Of a DNA stretch of 64,000 nucleotides, positions 37,442-46,488 are shown piece by piece. The stretch is from Cognaticolwellia beringensis. Its GTDB lineage: Bacteria > Pseudomonadota > Gammaproteobacteria > Enterobacterales > Alteromonadaceae. A model generated the notes under the pieces. It was not told where the DNA came from. It worked only from the letters and a program-made list of their open reading frames with translations, and searched no databases. The stretch spans positions 434,001-498,000 of the forward strand of contig NZ_CP020465.1 of assembly GCF_002076895.1 (NCBI RefSeq), written 5' to 3'. Within the stretch, counting starts at the first letter, position 1; the number at the start of each line of letters is the position of its first letter. A program made the position numbers and the translations under genes.

Positions 37442-38929
37442 ATGGCTGTAGGAACAATGATTTCATTGGCACTATATTTTGCTGTAATGTTAGGAATAGG
37501 TTTATATGCTTTTAAAAAGTCTACCAGTGACGTTTCTGGTTTTATGTTGGGAGGCCGTAGTTTAGGCCCAGGAGTAACAGCACTTTCTGCGGGTGCTTCT
37601 GACATGAGTGGTTGGATGCTGATGGGCGTTCCCGGACTTATGTACACCGTAGGCTTAAGTAGTGTGTGGATTTCTTTTGGCTTGATGCTGGGGGCATATT
37701 TAAATTATTTGATTGTAGCGCCAAGGTTAAGAACTTACACAGAAATGGCAAATGACTCGATAACCCTGCCAGATTTTTTTGAAAACCGTTTTGCTGATAG
37801 TTCTCGAGCATTACGAATCACTTCTTCGATTGTTATTATTTTATTTTTCACTCTTTATACCTCTTCAGGGATTGTTGCAGGTGGCAAGCTATTCGAAAGT
37901 TCATTTGGTTTAAGTTATGAAATAGGCCTTTATGTTACCGCTGGCGTTGTTGTGCTTTATACGCTGTTTGGTGGCTTCTTAGCCGTGAGTATGACTGACT
38001 TTGTTCAAGGCTGTATAATGTTTGTTGCTTTGGTACTGGTGCCATTTGTTGCGGTATCAGATGTTGGTGGCACTGACGCTATGCTTAAAACTATTGAACA
38101 GGTAAACCCTGAATTTTTAAACTTTTTTAGTGGTGTTAGTATTGTCGCTATAATTTCTGCAATGGCTTGGGGATTAGGCTACTTTGGTCAACCACATATT
38201 ATTGTGCGTTTTATGGCTATTCGTTCAGTCGACGATTTACCTGCTGCAAGAAGAATAGGTATGAGTTGGATGATCGTCTCGTTATTTGGTGCTATGGCGA
38301 CCGGCTTTGCGGGCGTGGCTTACGTGGCTAAAACAGGCTTAGTTGTTAATGATGCTGAAACGATATTTATTCTACTAGGGCAAGTGTTGTTCCATCCTCT
38401 TATTGCTGGCTTTTTACTTGCTGCGATTTTAGCGGCAATTATGAGTACTATTTCTTCGCAATTGTTGGTAACTTCAAGCTCATTAACCGGTGATTTTTAT
38501 CAAGCCTTTTTGAATAAGAATGCCAGTGAGAAGCAATTAGTATTTGTTGGCCGATTGTCAGTAGCCTTAGTGGCAATGGTGGCAATTTTCCTTGCCTATG
38601 ATCGAGAAAGTTCGATATTGACCTTAGTGAGTAATGCTTGGGCCGGTTTTGGTGCTGCATTTGGCCCGTTGGTTATTATGAGTTTGTATTGGAAGAAAAT
38701 GAACCGACATGGTGCGCTAGCAGGTATGTTAACTGGAGCGATTACCGTATTGATTTGGATTTACGCGCCGATAACCATTAATGGCCAATCTTTAAGTTCG
38801 GTTATGTATGAAATCGTACCTGGCTTTATTATGGCGAGTATTGCCATTGTATTGGTTAGTCGAATGACGACGAAAGAACAGCCAGAAATAGAAGCGGTAT
38901 TCGATCAGGTTGCAGCTAAGCATAGTTAA
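37442..38929 (+). CDS. putP: sodium/proline symporter
   Basis: Imports proline with sodium across the inner membrane. The 495-residue protein has about 13 hydrophobic segments of the SSS family. Seen: FMLGGRSLGPGVTALSAGASDMSGWMLMGVPG near residues 35-65 (substrate and sodium site of PutP), GGFLAVSMTDFVQGC, GYFGQPHIIVRFMAI and LAAIMSTISSQLLVTSS. GGAGG lies 5 bases before the ATG. A half copy of the AGCT/TCAG repeat and an intrinsic terminator follow it. Confidence 0.94.
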   Translation: MAVGTMISLALYFAVMLGIGLYAFKKSTSDVSGFMLGGRSLGPGVTALSAGASDMSGWMLMGVPGLMYTVGLSSVWISFGLMLGAYLNYLIVAPRLRTYTEMANDSITLPDFFENRFADSSRALRITSSIVIILFFTLYTSSGIVAGGKLFESSFGLSYEIGLYVTAGVVVLYTLFGGFLAVSMTDFVQGCIMFVALVLVPFVAVSDVGGTDAMLKTIEQVNPEFLNFFSGVSIVAIISAMAWGLGYFGQPHIIVRFMAIRSVDDLPAARRIGMSWMIVSLFGAMATGFAGVAYVAKTGLVVNDAETIFILLGQVLFHPLIAGFLLAAILAAIMSTISSQLLVTSSSLTGDFYQAFLNKNASEKQLVFVGRLSVALVAMVAIFLAYDRESSILTLVSNAWAGFGAAFGPLVIMSLYWKKMNRHGALAGMLTGAITVLIWIYAPITINGQSLSSVMYEIVPGFIMASIAIVLVSRMTTKEQPEIEAVFDQVAAKHS

Positions 38930-38937
38930 GGGATTAG

Positions 38938-38973
38938 CTGTCAGTTTTAAGCATTGAGCTTAAAGTTGTCAGA
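38938..38973. repeat. AGCT/TCAG repeat, copy 6 (half element)
   Basis: AGCTGTCAGTTTTAAGC followed by ATTGAGCTTAAAGTTGTCAG right after the putP stop. Only one arm is well kept, so it is a truncated or decayed copy. Confidence 0.5.
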
Positions 38974-39000
38974 TTCAATTTTAATTAGTTTAGATAATTT

Positions 39001-39030
39001 AAGCCGTTAATTAATACTTAACGGCTTTTT
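39001..39030 (+). terminator. intrinsic terminator after putP
   Basis: AAGCCGTTAA (39001-39010) pairs with TTAACGGCTT (39018-39027), followed by TTT. A standard stem and short T run 70 bases after the putP stop. Confidence 0.85.
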
Positions 39031-39106
39031 CATATGTACTTTCAAATGGACTTGTTGGAACAATGGGGGGGCTTGGTCATTATCTTTGAAGTCAGGAAGT
39101 CTGAAT

Positions 39107-40355
39107 TCCCTGTGAGATTTTAATGATCTTTGATTAATTTTACAGGGAGAAGTGAATGAGAAGGACAGGAGATATAGGTATACGTCTAGGCTGTGCTTTT
39201 AGGAAACCCGTGATTTGTCTTTACCTCCTTCAGTTCTCCTTATTTTCTCCCTGTGAGACGTTTTAAATAATTTTACAGGGAGGCGTGAATGAGAAGGACA
39301 GGAGGTATAGATTTTAGCATACGTATAGGCTGTGCTGTGCTTTTAGGAAACCCGTGATTTGTCTTTACCTCCGGCGGTTCTCTTTGCTTTCTCCCTGTGA
39401 GACATTTTAAATAATTTTACAGGGAGGCGTGAATGAGAAGGACAGGAGGTATAGGTTTTAGCATATGTATAGGCTTTGCTGTGCTTTGTTTTGCTTTTAG
39501 GAAACCCGTGATTTGTCTTTACCTCCGGCTATTCTCCTTGTTTTCTCCCTGTGAGACATTTTAAATAATTTTACAGGGAGGCGTGAATGAGAAGGACAGG
39601 AGGTATAGGTTTTAGCATATGTATAGGCTTTGCTGTGCTTTGTTTTGCTTTTAGGAAACCCGTGATTTGTCTTTACCTCCTTCAGTTCTCCTTATTTTCT
39701 CCCTGTGAGACATTTTTAATAATTTTACAGGAAGGAGTGAATGAGAAGGGAAGGAGATATAGGTTTTAGCATACGTGTAGGCTGTGCTTTGTTTTGCTTT
39801 TAGGAACCCCGTGATTTGTCTTTACCTCCGGCTATTCTCCTTGTTTTCTCCCTGTGAGACATTTTAAATAATTTTACAGGGAGATGTGAATGAGAAGGGA
39901 AGGAGATATAGGTTTTAGCATACGTATAGGCTGTGCTTTGTTTTGCTTTTAGGAAACCCGTGATTTGTCTTTACCTCCTTCAGTTCTCCTTATTTTCTCC
40001 CTGTGAGACATTTTAAATAATTTTACAGGGAGGCGTGAATGAGAAGGACAGGAGGTATAGGTTTTAGCATACGTATAGGCTGTGCTGTGCTTTGCTTTTA
40101 GGAAACCCGTGATTTGTCTTTACCTCCTGCTATTCTCTTTGTTTTCTCCCTGTGAGACGTTTTTATCAATTTTACAGGGAGGCGTGAATGAGAAGGGAAG
40201 GAGGTATAGGTTTTAGCATACGAATAAGCTGTGCTGTGCTTTGTTTTGCTTTTAGAAAACCCGTGATTTGTCTTTACCTCCGGCGGTTCTTCTTTTTTCC
40301 TCCCAGTGAGATATCTTTAATATTTCACCGGGAGGAAAGCATAAGAAGAGCAGGC
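39107..40355. repeat. tandem array 3 of nested palindromes (9 hairpins, period about 149)
   Basis: CTCCCTGTGAG-type left arms start at 39107, 39247, 39391, 39545, 39699, 39848, 39997, 40146 and 40300 (last copy CTCCCAGTGAG), each followed about 20 bases later by TTTTACAGGGAG (last CACCGGGAG). Between hairpins every unit carries GAGAAGGACAGGAGGTA, then about 70 bases with AGGAAACCCGTGATTTGTC, then TACCTCC, five variable bases and TTCTC. ACAGGGAG-N8-GAGAA-N5-GGAGGTA is matched by an exact inverted block set before the next CTCCCTGT. Short open frames inside (for example 39587-39769) are repeat artefacts. The remainder of the 1.5 kb gap, including 40356-40477, shows nothing else. Confidence 0.93.
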
Positions 40356-40477
40356 GTTGGCTTTTAATTGCAAAAACGTTTTATGTTTGCTCTTTTGGAA
40401 CTACTTGCTTCCTGCATGCGAACAAGTTTATTACATCAGTCATTATAAATTCACACGAATATTATCTTAATCAAATA

Positions 40478-41191
40478 CTAAATTGACCAAGTAATGCTTT
40501 TGTTAACGCGTTCTTGCCATTGTTGCATTGGCTCTTGTTTATCACCAACCACTATGATGTTTGAATGGTTAAAGTTTAGTGACTTACCTTGTAATTTATC
40601 ATTCGCAAAATTTGCAATAAATTTGATGTCTTCGTCTTCGGGTAGAATAAAGATATTAACGGGGCTTGATTGACCTTGAAAGACCAAGTGTAAGCTTTTG
40701 CTACCGTCAAAGCGACAATAATCAGCGAAGATTAGGGTGCCGAAGGTACTATCAAAACTGCCTTTAAATACGGCCATTTTCTCGTTTAATGATGCTAAGG
40801 TTACTGTTGGCTCTGCAGTGTTAGAAAAATGTTTTGCTTCATGATTAACATGGGCAATAGCATAGTCGCCTAAATTTTTATAAGTGCTAGAAAACATATA
40901 AAAATTTACGGTTAACCCCATCACAAATGCTACCGATGCCGCCATGGCTAAACGGACACGTGTTTTACGTTTTTGTTGCTGATGGCTGGCTAATGTTTGG
41001 CGTAAAATTAACTTATTAGCTAAATCGTCAGGCACCGGAATATTCATGGCTTGTGCGATTTTGTTATCTAAAGAGTCAATTTCTTGTACAAACTTTTGCT
41101 TTGCCGGATCATTTTTTATGCTGGCATTAGTATCATCATCACGATTTTTTGGATCGGCTAATATGCTACGTCTAAATTGCAAATCATCCAT
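40478..41191 (-). CDS. DUF3379-type membrane protein, probable sigma factor partner
   Basis: A 237-residue protein with a cytoplasmic N-terminal part of about 85 residues, one membrane segment (RLAMAASVAFVMGLTVNFYMF, about 83-103) and a periplasmic domain of about 130 residues. Topology and its 8-base overlap with the upstream ECF sigma gene (ATGGATGA) are those of an anti-sigma factor. It lacks an obvious zinc-binding HxxxCxxC motif. DUF3379 is my best family guess from overall pattern; the role as anti-sigma is inferred from position. Confidence 0.72.
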   Translation of the reverse strand: MDDLQFRRSILADPKNRDDDTNASIKNDPAKQKFVQEIDSLDNKIAQAMNIPVPDDLANKLILRQTLASHQQQKRKTRVRLAMAASVAFVMGLTVNFYMFSSTYKNLGDYAIAHVNHEAKHFSNTAEPTVTLASLNEKMAVFKGSFDSTFGTLIFADYCRFDGSKSLHLVFQGQSSPVNIFILPEDEDIKFIANFANDKLQGKSLNFNHSNIIVVGDKQEPMQQWQERVNKSITWSI

Positions 41192-41726
41192 TGTGTAGAC
41201 CTCTTAATTTTGGCTCGTCGTCTACGGCCTCTTTCAATTGATTTCGAGCACGAAATAATCGTGTCATAACGGTATTTTTATTCAGTGACAACATGGTGGC
41301 AATTTCTTCACCAGTAAAACCACCAATGACCTGAAGCACTAAGGGCTCGCGATACTCTTCAGGCATTTGAGCTATTTTTTCACGTAGCCAATGGTTTTCA
41401 ATGTCTTGCTCACTACTGGTTGCTTTTACATCGGTAATGGTTGCTTCTTCATATTCACTCATTTCAAAACGCTTGCGCTCAAAACGACGAGCGTTTTCTC
41501 TGCGCAGAATAGTAATTAACCATGACTTTGCCGCCTTTTCGTCTTTCAACGAGTCAAGCGCGCGCCATGCACGTAAAAATGTCTCTTGCACGAGGTCTTC
41601 AGCAATATGCTTATCGTGGCATAGCCAGTAGCCATAACGATATAAATCTGCATGTAATGCTTTAACGAGTGCTTCGTATCTAACTTGTTTTGTCGCCATG
41701 TTGTAAGAGACCTGAGGCTTTGTCAT
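41184..41726 (-). CDS. ECF-family RNA polymerase sigma factor
   Basis: A 180-residue extracytoplasmic-function sigma-70 factor. Region 2 is visible as LYRYGYWLCHDKHIAEDLVQETFLRAWRAL (residues about 28-58) with KSWLITILRRENARRF, and region 4 as MPEEYREPLVLQVIGGFTGEEIATML followed by NTVMTRLFRARNQL. An ATG at 41699 (MATKQVRYEAL) is an alternative start that trims 9 residues. Cotranscribed with the DUF3379-type gene downstream. The regulon cannot be read from the window. Confidence 0.9.
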   Translation of the reverse strand: MTKPQVSYNMATKQVRYEALVKALHADLYRYGYWLCHDKHIAEDLVQETFLRAWRALDSLKDEKAAKSWLITILRRENARRFERKRFEMSEYEEATITDVKATSSEQDIENHWLREKIAQMPEEYREPLVLQVIGGFTGEEIATMLSLNKNTVMTRLFRARNQLKEAVDDEPKLRGLHNG

Positions 41727-41878
41727 TTTATTTCACACGAATGCATTTATTTAGATAGTTACATTATAACGTGAAAAAATATTGCCGGTTAGCGGTAATG
41801 ATAAGAGTTTAAATAACGTTAATGAAGAGGGGCTTAATGGCATCGAATATCTTTGTAAATATTAAAAATTGTAGATAT

Positions 41879-41909
41879 AAAAAAGGAGCTAATGGCTATA
41901 GCTCCTTTT
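41879..41909 (-). terminator. intrinsic terminator of the bat operon
   Basis: AAAAGGAGCTA (41881-41891) and TAGCTCCTTTT (41899-41909) form an 11-pair stem with a 7-base loop; on the - strand it is followed by TTATATC. It lies 23 bases after the batD stop. Confidence 0.88.
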
Positions 41910-41931
41910 CCGATCAAACCGTTAAGATTGT

Positions 41932-43605
41932 TTAAGGGTTGATCTTGATTTCATCATCTGCTGATTTACTATGACCTTTTTTATGCAATGTCTGTATGGC
42001 GGTGAGCAGGTTGTTGCCTGACCATTGGCCTGGATTTTTGCCATAATAACGTTGTTGTAACTCAATAATAGCGTCAGTAAGGGCTTTGTCGTTGAAATAA
42101 TTATGTAATGAATCAAGTGTTGTGAGTAACTCGCTTTCGCTATTGCTTGATACCTGTGATTGTGCCCAAGGCAGTAAGCAGGCTAAGGCTAATTCGCCAT
42201 TATTTTGTTTACAGGCCGCCAACATTGCAAGATGTGCATTATTAACCTTACTGCTAGTGCCAGCATTTATTTTCTTTGACTGGAAAGGTCGCTTAGCGGA
42301 TATAAACCATGCTAATAAGGTTAATAGCCATAAAGCTAGAAATAGCCATTGTAGGGAGTTGTTCGGCTGAATTATTACCGTTTCTACAATCGGTGTTGGC
42401 GTTGTATTTTCAAGGGCAACGCTTGGTGGGGGTTGTGTGACGATTTGTGTTATATCAGCGTTAGGTAATACCGTGATTGTTTGAGCCGGTATTTTTGCTA
42501 CCTCTGCTTTATTTGTCACTGTATTCCACCAAGGTACTGTAATTTCAGGCAATTGATATTCACCTGCTTGACTGGCAACAATGGCAAAGTTGATGACTTT
42601 TTGACTGACTAAACGTTCATTGTTCAGGCCGGTGTGAAGCGTTGCTTGATCAGGATAAACTTTTAATCCTTGCGGTACTTCTATAGTAATTTCGGGTAAT
42701 TGCTCTTCTGAAAGGCCAGCAGCAGTAAGGGTGATTGTGCGAGTGATAGGTTCACCGACTTTAAATTGGCTTGGCTCAGGTTGCCATTCTTGATGTAAAG
42801 CCAATAACTCGCTGGGTAGCCATGCACCATTAACTTGAGCGGGAATAGCTTTAATCGTTAACTCAATGTCGTCGCCAACCACGCTAACCGGTTTTGTATC
42901 AGCGAAGCTTAAAAAGTTAGAGCGTCTGGCTGAAGGCATAATTATTTCGCCAGAAAAAATCGGCGATTTTATTGTTGCTTCACCACTTTCTTGCGGACTA
43001 ATGGCATATACCCGCTCGATAATACGATAACGTTTACCGTTGATAATATTTTCTGATTCTTTATCTTTGCCAACTTGTAAAATGTTAGCACCTGCTAAAG
43101 TCGGTTCAGTTAAACTGCCACGTTTTAACTCTGCCGCGAAGTGAAGTTTTACCGTTAAAGTAATTTGCTGTTGCACGTATATATCGTTAGCAGATACTTG
43201 TGTGGTGATAAATAAATCTTGCTGGGTCGATGCCGCTGATTTGTTGGCTGCTAACACGTCAAGCTTGATGACTTGTGTTTTTACGCCGTCAATATCAAAC
43301 GCTGGTATGTTAAGTTCACCGGACTGACGAGGTATTAATACGGTATTCCAGGTAGTGGTGCGGGTAGTGTTAAAGTTCACCATGCTAGTTTGTGAGTTAA
43401 CTGAGGTTCTACCAACAATAAAGTCGGCTAAAAGTGCTGATGTGTCTAAGGCATTTCTGTCAATATCGTCATCGGCGGTAACGGTTAATATTAACGATTC
43501 ATTGATCATCACCGGATTTTTATCTACCGAGGCGCTGACTTGTGTTAACGCGTAGCTATGAAATGAGATTAAAATAGCCAACAAAGAAATTATAACTCTT
43601 ACCAC
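41932..43605 (-). CDS. batD: BatD family protein
   Basis: A 557-residue protein of the oxygen-tolerance (BatD) family. It has an N-terminal signal peptide (VIISLLAILISFHSYA), long beta-rich repeats such as ASVDKNPVMINESLILTV and QVSANDIYVQQQITLTVKL, a membrane segment near residue 425 (WLFLALWLLTLLAWFISA) and a cytoplasmic tail. The start is a GTG overlapping the upstream BatB/C gene by 7 bases. Bat proteins were linked to aerotolerance in Bacteroides and stress tolerance in Leptospira; exact function is unknown. Last gene of the operon. Confidence 0.88.
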   Translation of the reverse strand: MVRVIISLLAILISFHSYALTQVSASVDKNPVMINESLILTVTADDDIDRNALDTSALLADFIVGRTSVNSQTSMVNFNTTRTTTWNTVLIPRQSGELNIPAFDIDGVKTQVIKLDVLAANKSAASTQQDLFITTQVSANDIYVQQQITLTVKLHFAAELKRGSLTEPTLAGANILQVGKDKESENIINGKRYRIIERVYAISPQESGEATIKSPIFSGEIIMPSARRSNFLSFADTKPVSVVGDDIELTIKAIPAQVNGAWLPSELLALHQEWQPEPSQFKVGEPITRTITLTAAGLSEEQLPEITIEVPQGLKVYPDQATLHTGLNNERLVSQKVINFAIVASQAGEYQLPEITVPWWNTVTNKAEVAKIPAQTITVLPNADITQIVTQPPPSVALENTTPTPIVETVIIQPNNSLQWLFLALWLLTLLAWFISAKRPFQSKKINAGTSSKVNNAHLAMLAACKQNNGELALACLLPWAQSQVSSNSESELLTTLDSLHNYFNDKALTDAIIELQQRYYGKNPGQWSGNNLLTAIQTLHKKGHSKSADDEIKINP

Positions 43606-45467
43606 TTTTTCTTAACTCCTACATTTCGGCGATCTTGATTACGTTTTTGATACTCTAACTGCATTTTATTTCTCAGTAGCATATAGGGATCATCTGTTAC
43701 TTTATTGAGCAACTGTTGATGTTTTTGTTCGGTTTCTTTGGCTAGTTGCTCTGCTAATTGTTGTGCTTCTGCGCTTTGTGCATCATTTGACTCTTCAGCG
43801 TCTTTGGCTTGCTGAGCCTCTTTAGCTTGTTGCTCATCTGTCTGTTCTGGTGGCTCACTGTCAGCTTGTTGCTGGTCTTTTTGCGCTTGTTGATCTTCAG
43901 AATCTTGTTGCTCAGATGACTCATCTTGTTCGGATTGGTCTTTTGGTTCAGAGTTTTGTTGACCCTCTTGATCACCTTGCTGCTCGCCTTCTTTACTTTC
44001 ACCGTCTTGGCTTTGGCTGTCTTGACTCTCGCCATCCTGATTTTGTTGCTCTTGATCTTCGTCTTGTTGTTGCTGTTCGTCACCAGATTGTTGGTCTTGG
44101 TTTTCTTGCTGTTGTTTTAACTGTTCAAGAATGGCTTTATTATTTTTTGCATCGGCTAAGTCGGGATCAAGCTGTAAAGCTTTATCATAGGCCGCTATCG
44201 CTTCGTCAACTTTTTGCAGTTTAGCCAAGGCGTTGCCTTGATTATATAAGGCGTCAGCGGTGTTCTCTTGTTGAAACGCAGCTAAGGCATGTTCGTAATC
44301 ACCTGCTTTATAGTGTGCACTACCTTGCCATAGTGGATTTTTAAATTCTGCTGCTGCTTGTTGGTATTGTTCACTTTTAAAATGGTCTTGGCCTTGTTGA
44401 TCTTTAGTTTTCCAAAGATCTTGCCAAAGATCTGCATGAGCGTTGTTATTAGGTATTAACATTAGGGCAAACGGCAGTGTTACCAATAGTGCGCCACGTC
44501 TAAAGTAACTTAGTAGCAGTGGCAAAACTAAGAGTAATAAATAAGGGCCAAATTCTTGCCATTGATCACCGGTATTTTCACTTTCTTTGGTGTTGTCGGT
44601 GTCTGTGACCATAGGTTTGTAGATCAGTCGTTCAATATCTTTATTGTCATGGGTTAGTGTGGTGTAGTTGCCTCTACCACGTTTCGCGAGACCTCGTAAT
44701 GTTTGTACGGGTAACTTCGGCACAATAATCGCGCCGTTATCGTCTTTCATTAATTCGCCATTACTGAGTTTAATAGGCGCGCCTGTTTTTGTGCCAACGC
44801 CAAGTATATTAAGACGATAAGGATGATCGCGCGACCATTGGGTTATATCTTGAATATCGATGTTATCAATGCCATCGGTAAACCAATATATATCCCCGTC
44901 GTTATGACCTGCGTTGACTAACATTTCATTGGCTAAGGAAAGTGCAGCGAAAGGGTTACTACCCAGCACTGGCATCAGATCAGGGCTTAATGACGGGAGT
45001 AATAACTTTATATTATTGCTGTCGCCCGTTAGTGGACTAATGTTGAAAGCATCGCCCGCATAAGCGATAAGGCCGATTTCACCTTCTTTGATATTATCGA
45101 GTAAATCTATGGCTTTGTAGCGCGCACGTGTCAGACGATTAGGTGCAACGTCGGTTGAATACATGGAGTAGGACATGTCCATGATCAAGACAGAACCTTG
45201 CGCTACTTGATATACTGGCTGTGGCAGCTTTTGCCAGCTTGGGCCTGCCATGGCTATTATGGATAGCAAGCCAATAAAAAAAGGTAGAACTAATGAGCTA
45301 GATTTCGCTTTTGTGTTGCCTTGCACTAGTACTTTCGCTAAATGAGCGGGTAAAAGTTGTTGCCAACCAGACTGTTTAACACGCAGTTTTTTTAGCATAA
45401 ACAACATGAAAATTAAGATTATAATGGCGAATAGCCAAAGCGGGCGAATAAAATGAAAGTCAGCCAT
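43599..45467 (-). CDS. BatB/BatC fusion: VWA domain plus TPR protein
   Basis: A 622-residue protein that joins a BatB-like part and a BatC-like part. Seen: two N-terminal membrane segments, a von Willebrand A domain (about 85-280) with MIDAS start DMSYSMYS, a third segment near residue 310, then TPR repeats (ALYNQGNALAKLQKVDEAIAAYDKAL, about 400-445) and an extremely Gln/Glu/Asp/Ser-rich tail of about 130 residues. In many genomes these are two genes. The tail is low-complexity, so antisense frames over it are artefacts. Starts 1 base after the BatA stop with GGAG upstream. Confidence 0.88.
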   Translation of the reverse strand: MADFHFIRPLWLFAIIILIFMLFMLKKLRVKQSGWQQLLPAHLAKVLVQGNTKAKSSSLVLPFFIGLLSIIAMAGPSWQKLPQPVYQVAQGSVLIMDMSYSMYSTDVAPNRLTRARYKAIDLLDNIKEGEIGLIAYAGDAFNISPLTGDSNNIKLLLPSLSPDLMPVLGSNPFAALSLANEMLVNAGHNDGDIYWFTDGIDNIDIQDITQWSRDHPYRLNILGVGTKTGAPIKLSNGELMKDDNGAIIVPKLPVQTLRGLAKRGRGNYTTLTHDNKDIERLIYKPMVTDTDNTKESENTGDQWQEFGPYLLLLVLPLLLSYFRRGALLVTLPFALMLIPNNNAHADLWQDLWKTKDQQGQDHFKSEQYQQAAAEFKNPLWQGSAHYKAGDYEHALAAFQQENTADALYNQGNALAKLQKVDEAIAAYDKALQLDPDLADAKNNKAILEQLKQQQENQDQQSGDEQQQQDEDQEQQNQDGESQDSQSQDGESKEGEQQGDQEGQQNSEPKDQSEQDESSEQQDSEDQQAQKDQQQADSEPPEQTDEQQAKEAQQAKDAEESNDAQSAEAQQLAEQLAKETEQKHQQLLNKVTDDPYMLLRNKMQLEYQKRNQDRRNVGVKKKW

Positions 45468-45468
45468 G

Positions 45469-46488
45469 TTAATGCTTCACTCCCGAAACTTTTTTGCTAC
45501 GAATGAAAAATTGGCCATTGGAAACACTCTTAATTAACAGGGTGAGTAAACTTATCAATAAAGCTAAACCTAAAGGCCAGTGGAACAATGCGGTTAGTGG
45601 GCGCATTTGTTGCTGTTCTTGCTCTACAGGTTCTAGATTATCCAATAATTTATAAATTTTACTCATGTCTTCACTGGCTCGGGCACGAAAATAGTAACCG
45701 CCGGTTTCATCAGCAATACGTTGTAAAGACTCTTCATCAAGTTCACTTGAAGGGTTAACGCGACGGGCGCCAAATAATGAATTTTGGATCATAATATCAG
45801 CACCAATACCGATGGTGTAGATAGTAATATCTTTTGCTACAGCTAATTCAAGTGCTTGATCGGGTGTGATTTTTCCTGCAGTGTTTTGGCCATCGGTTAG
45901 TAATAACAGTACGCGATTTGAATCTTTTTGTTCGTCAAAGCGTTTAACTGCCAATGCGATAGCATCACCGATAGCGGTTTGTTTACCGACTAGACCTAAT
46001 ACCGTTTCGTCGAGCATTTGTTGCACGGTTTTACGATCAAAAGTCATGGGCGTTTGCATGTAAGCATCGTCACCGAATAAGATCAAACCTAGCCTGTCAC
46101 CACTTCGGCGTTCGATAAATTCACCTAGCAATACTTTTAACATATCAAGGCGATTGACACTGCGACCATTCAAGGTCATATCTTCCACTTGCATGCTGCC
46201 AGATAGATCGACAGCGATCATCATTTCGCGGCCTTCAGTAGGAACATTAACTGCTTCGCCTAGCCATTGAGGCTGAGTGCTGGCTAGCACAACTAACAAC
46301 CAAATAAGGCTGAGGATCAGCAGTGATGTTTTTTTCTTTTCTGGGGCAAACTCTTGTGTTTGCATGCCTTTAATGATGGTTGGCATTTTAAGCGGTGCTG
46401 CTTGTACTTGTTTTTTAGCGGGCAGCCAATAAATAAGTAATGGCAGTGGTAGGGCGATTAACGCCCAGAGGAAATCAAAATGGATCAT
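45469..46488 (-). CDS. batA: BatA, VWA domain membrane protein
   Basis: A 339-residue protein with two N-terminal membrane segments, a von Willebrand A domain (about 88-285) with a complete MIDAS start DLSGSMQ and the later LLTDGQNTAG, and a C-terminal membrane segment (FHWPLGLALLISLLTLLI). The VWA domain is placed in the periplasm. It overlaps the DUF4381 gene by 4 bases (ATGA). Likely forms a membrane complex with BatB/C; MoxR would act as its cytoplasmic chaperone-like ATPase. Confidence 0.9.
   Translation of the reverse strand: MIHFDFLWALIALPLPLLIYWLPAKKQVQAAPLKMPTIIKGMQTQEFAPEKKKTSLLILSLIWLLVVLASTQPQWLGEAVNVPTEGREMMIAVDLSGSMQVEDMTLNGRSVNRLDMLKVLLGEFIERRSGDRLGLILFGDDAYMQTPMTFDRKTVQQMLDETVLGLVGKQTAIGDAIALAVKRFDEQKDSNRVLLLLTDGQNTAGKITPDQALELAVAKDITIYTIGIGADIMIQNSLFGARRVNPSSELDEESLQRIADETGGYYFRARASEDMSKIYKLLDNLEPVEQEQQQMRPLTALFHWPLGLALLISLLTLLIKSVSNGQFFIRSKKVSGVKH

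Noticed and set aside
39587..39769. 60-residue open frame in array 3
   Set aside because: It is read through repeat units, the same frame is broken in other units, and it has no gene-like composition.
43754..44224. Overlapping open frames on both strands over the Gln-rich BatB/C tail
   Set aside because: They arise from the low-complexity CAA/CAG/GAA-rich DNA of the real gene.
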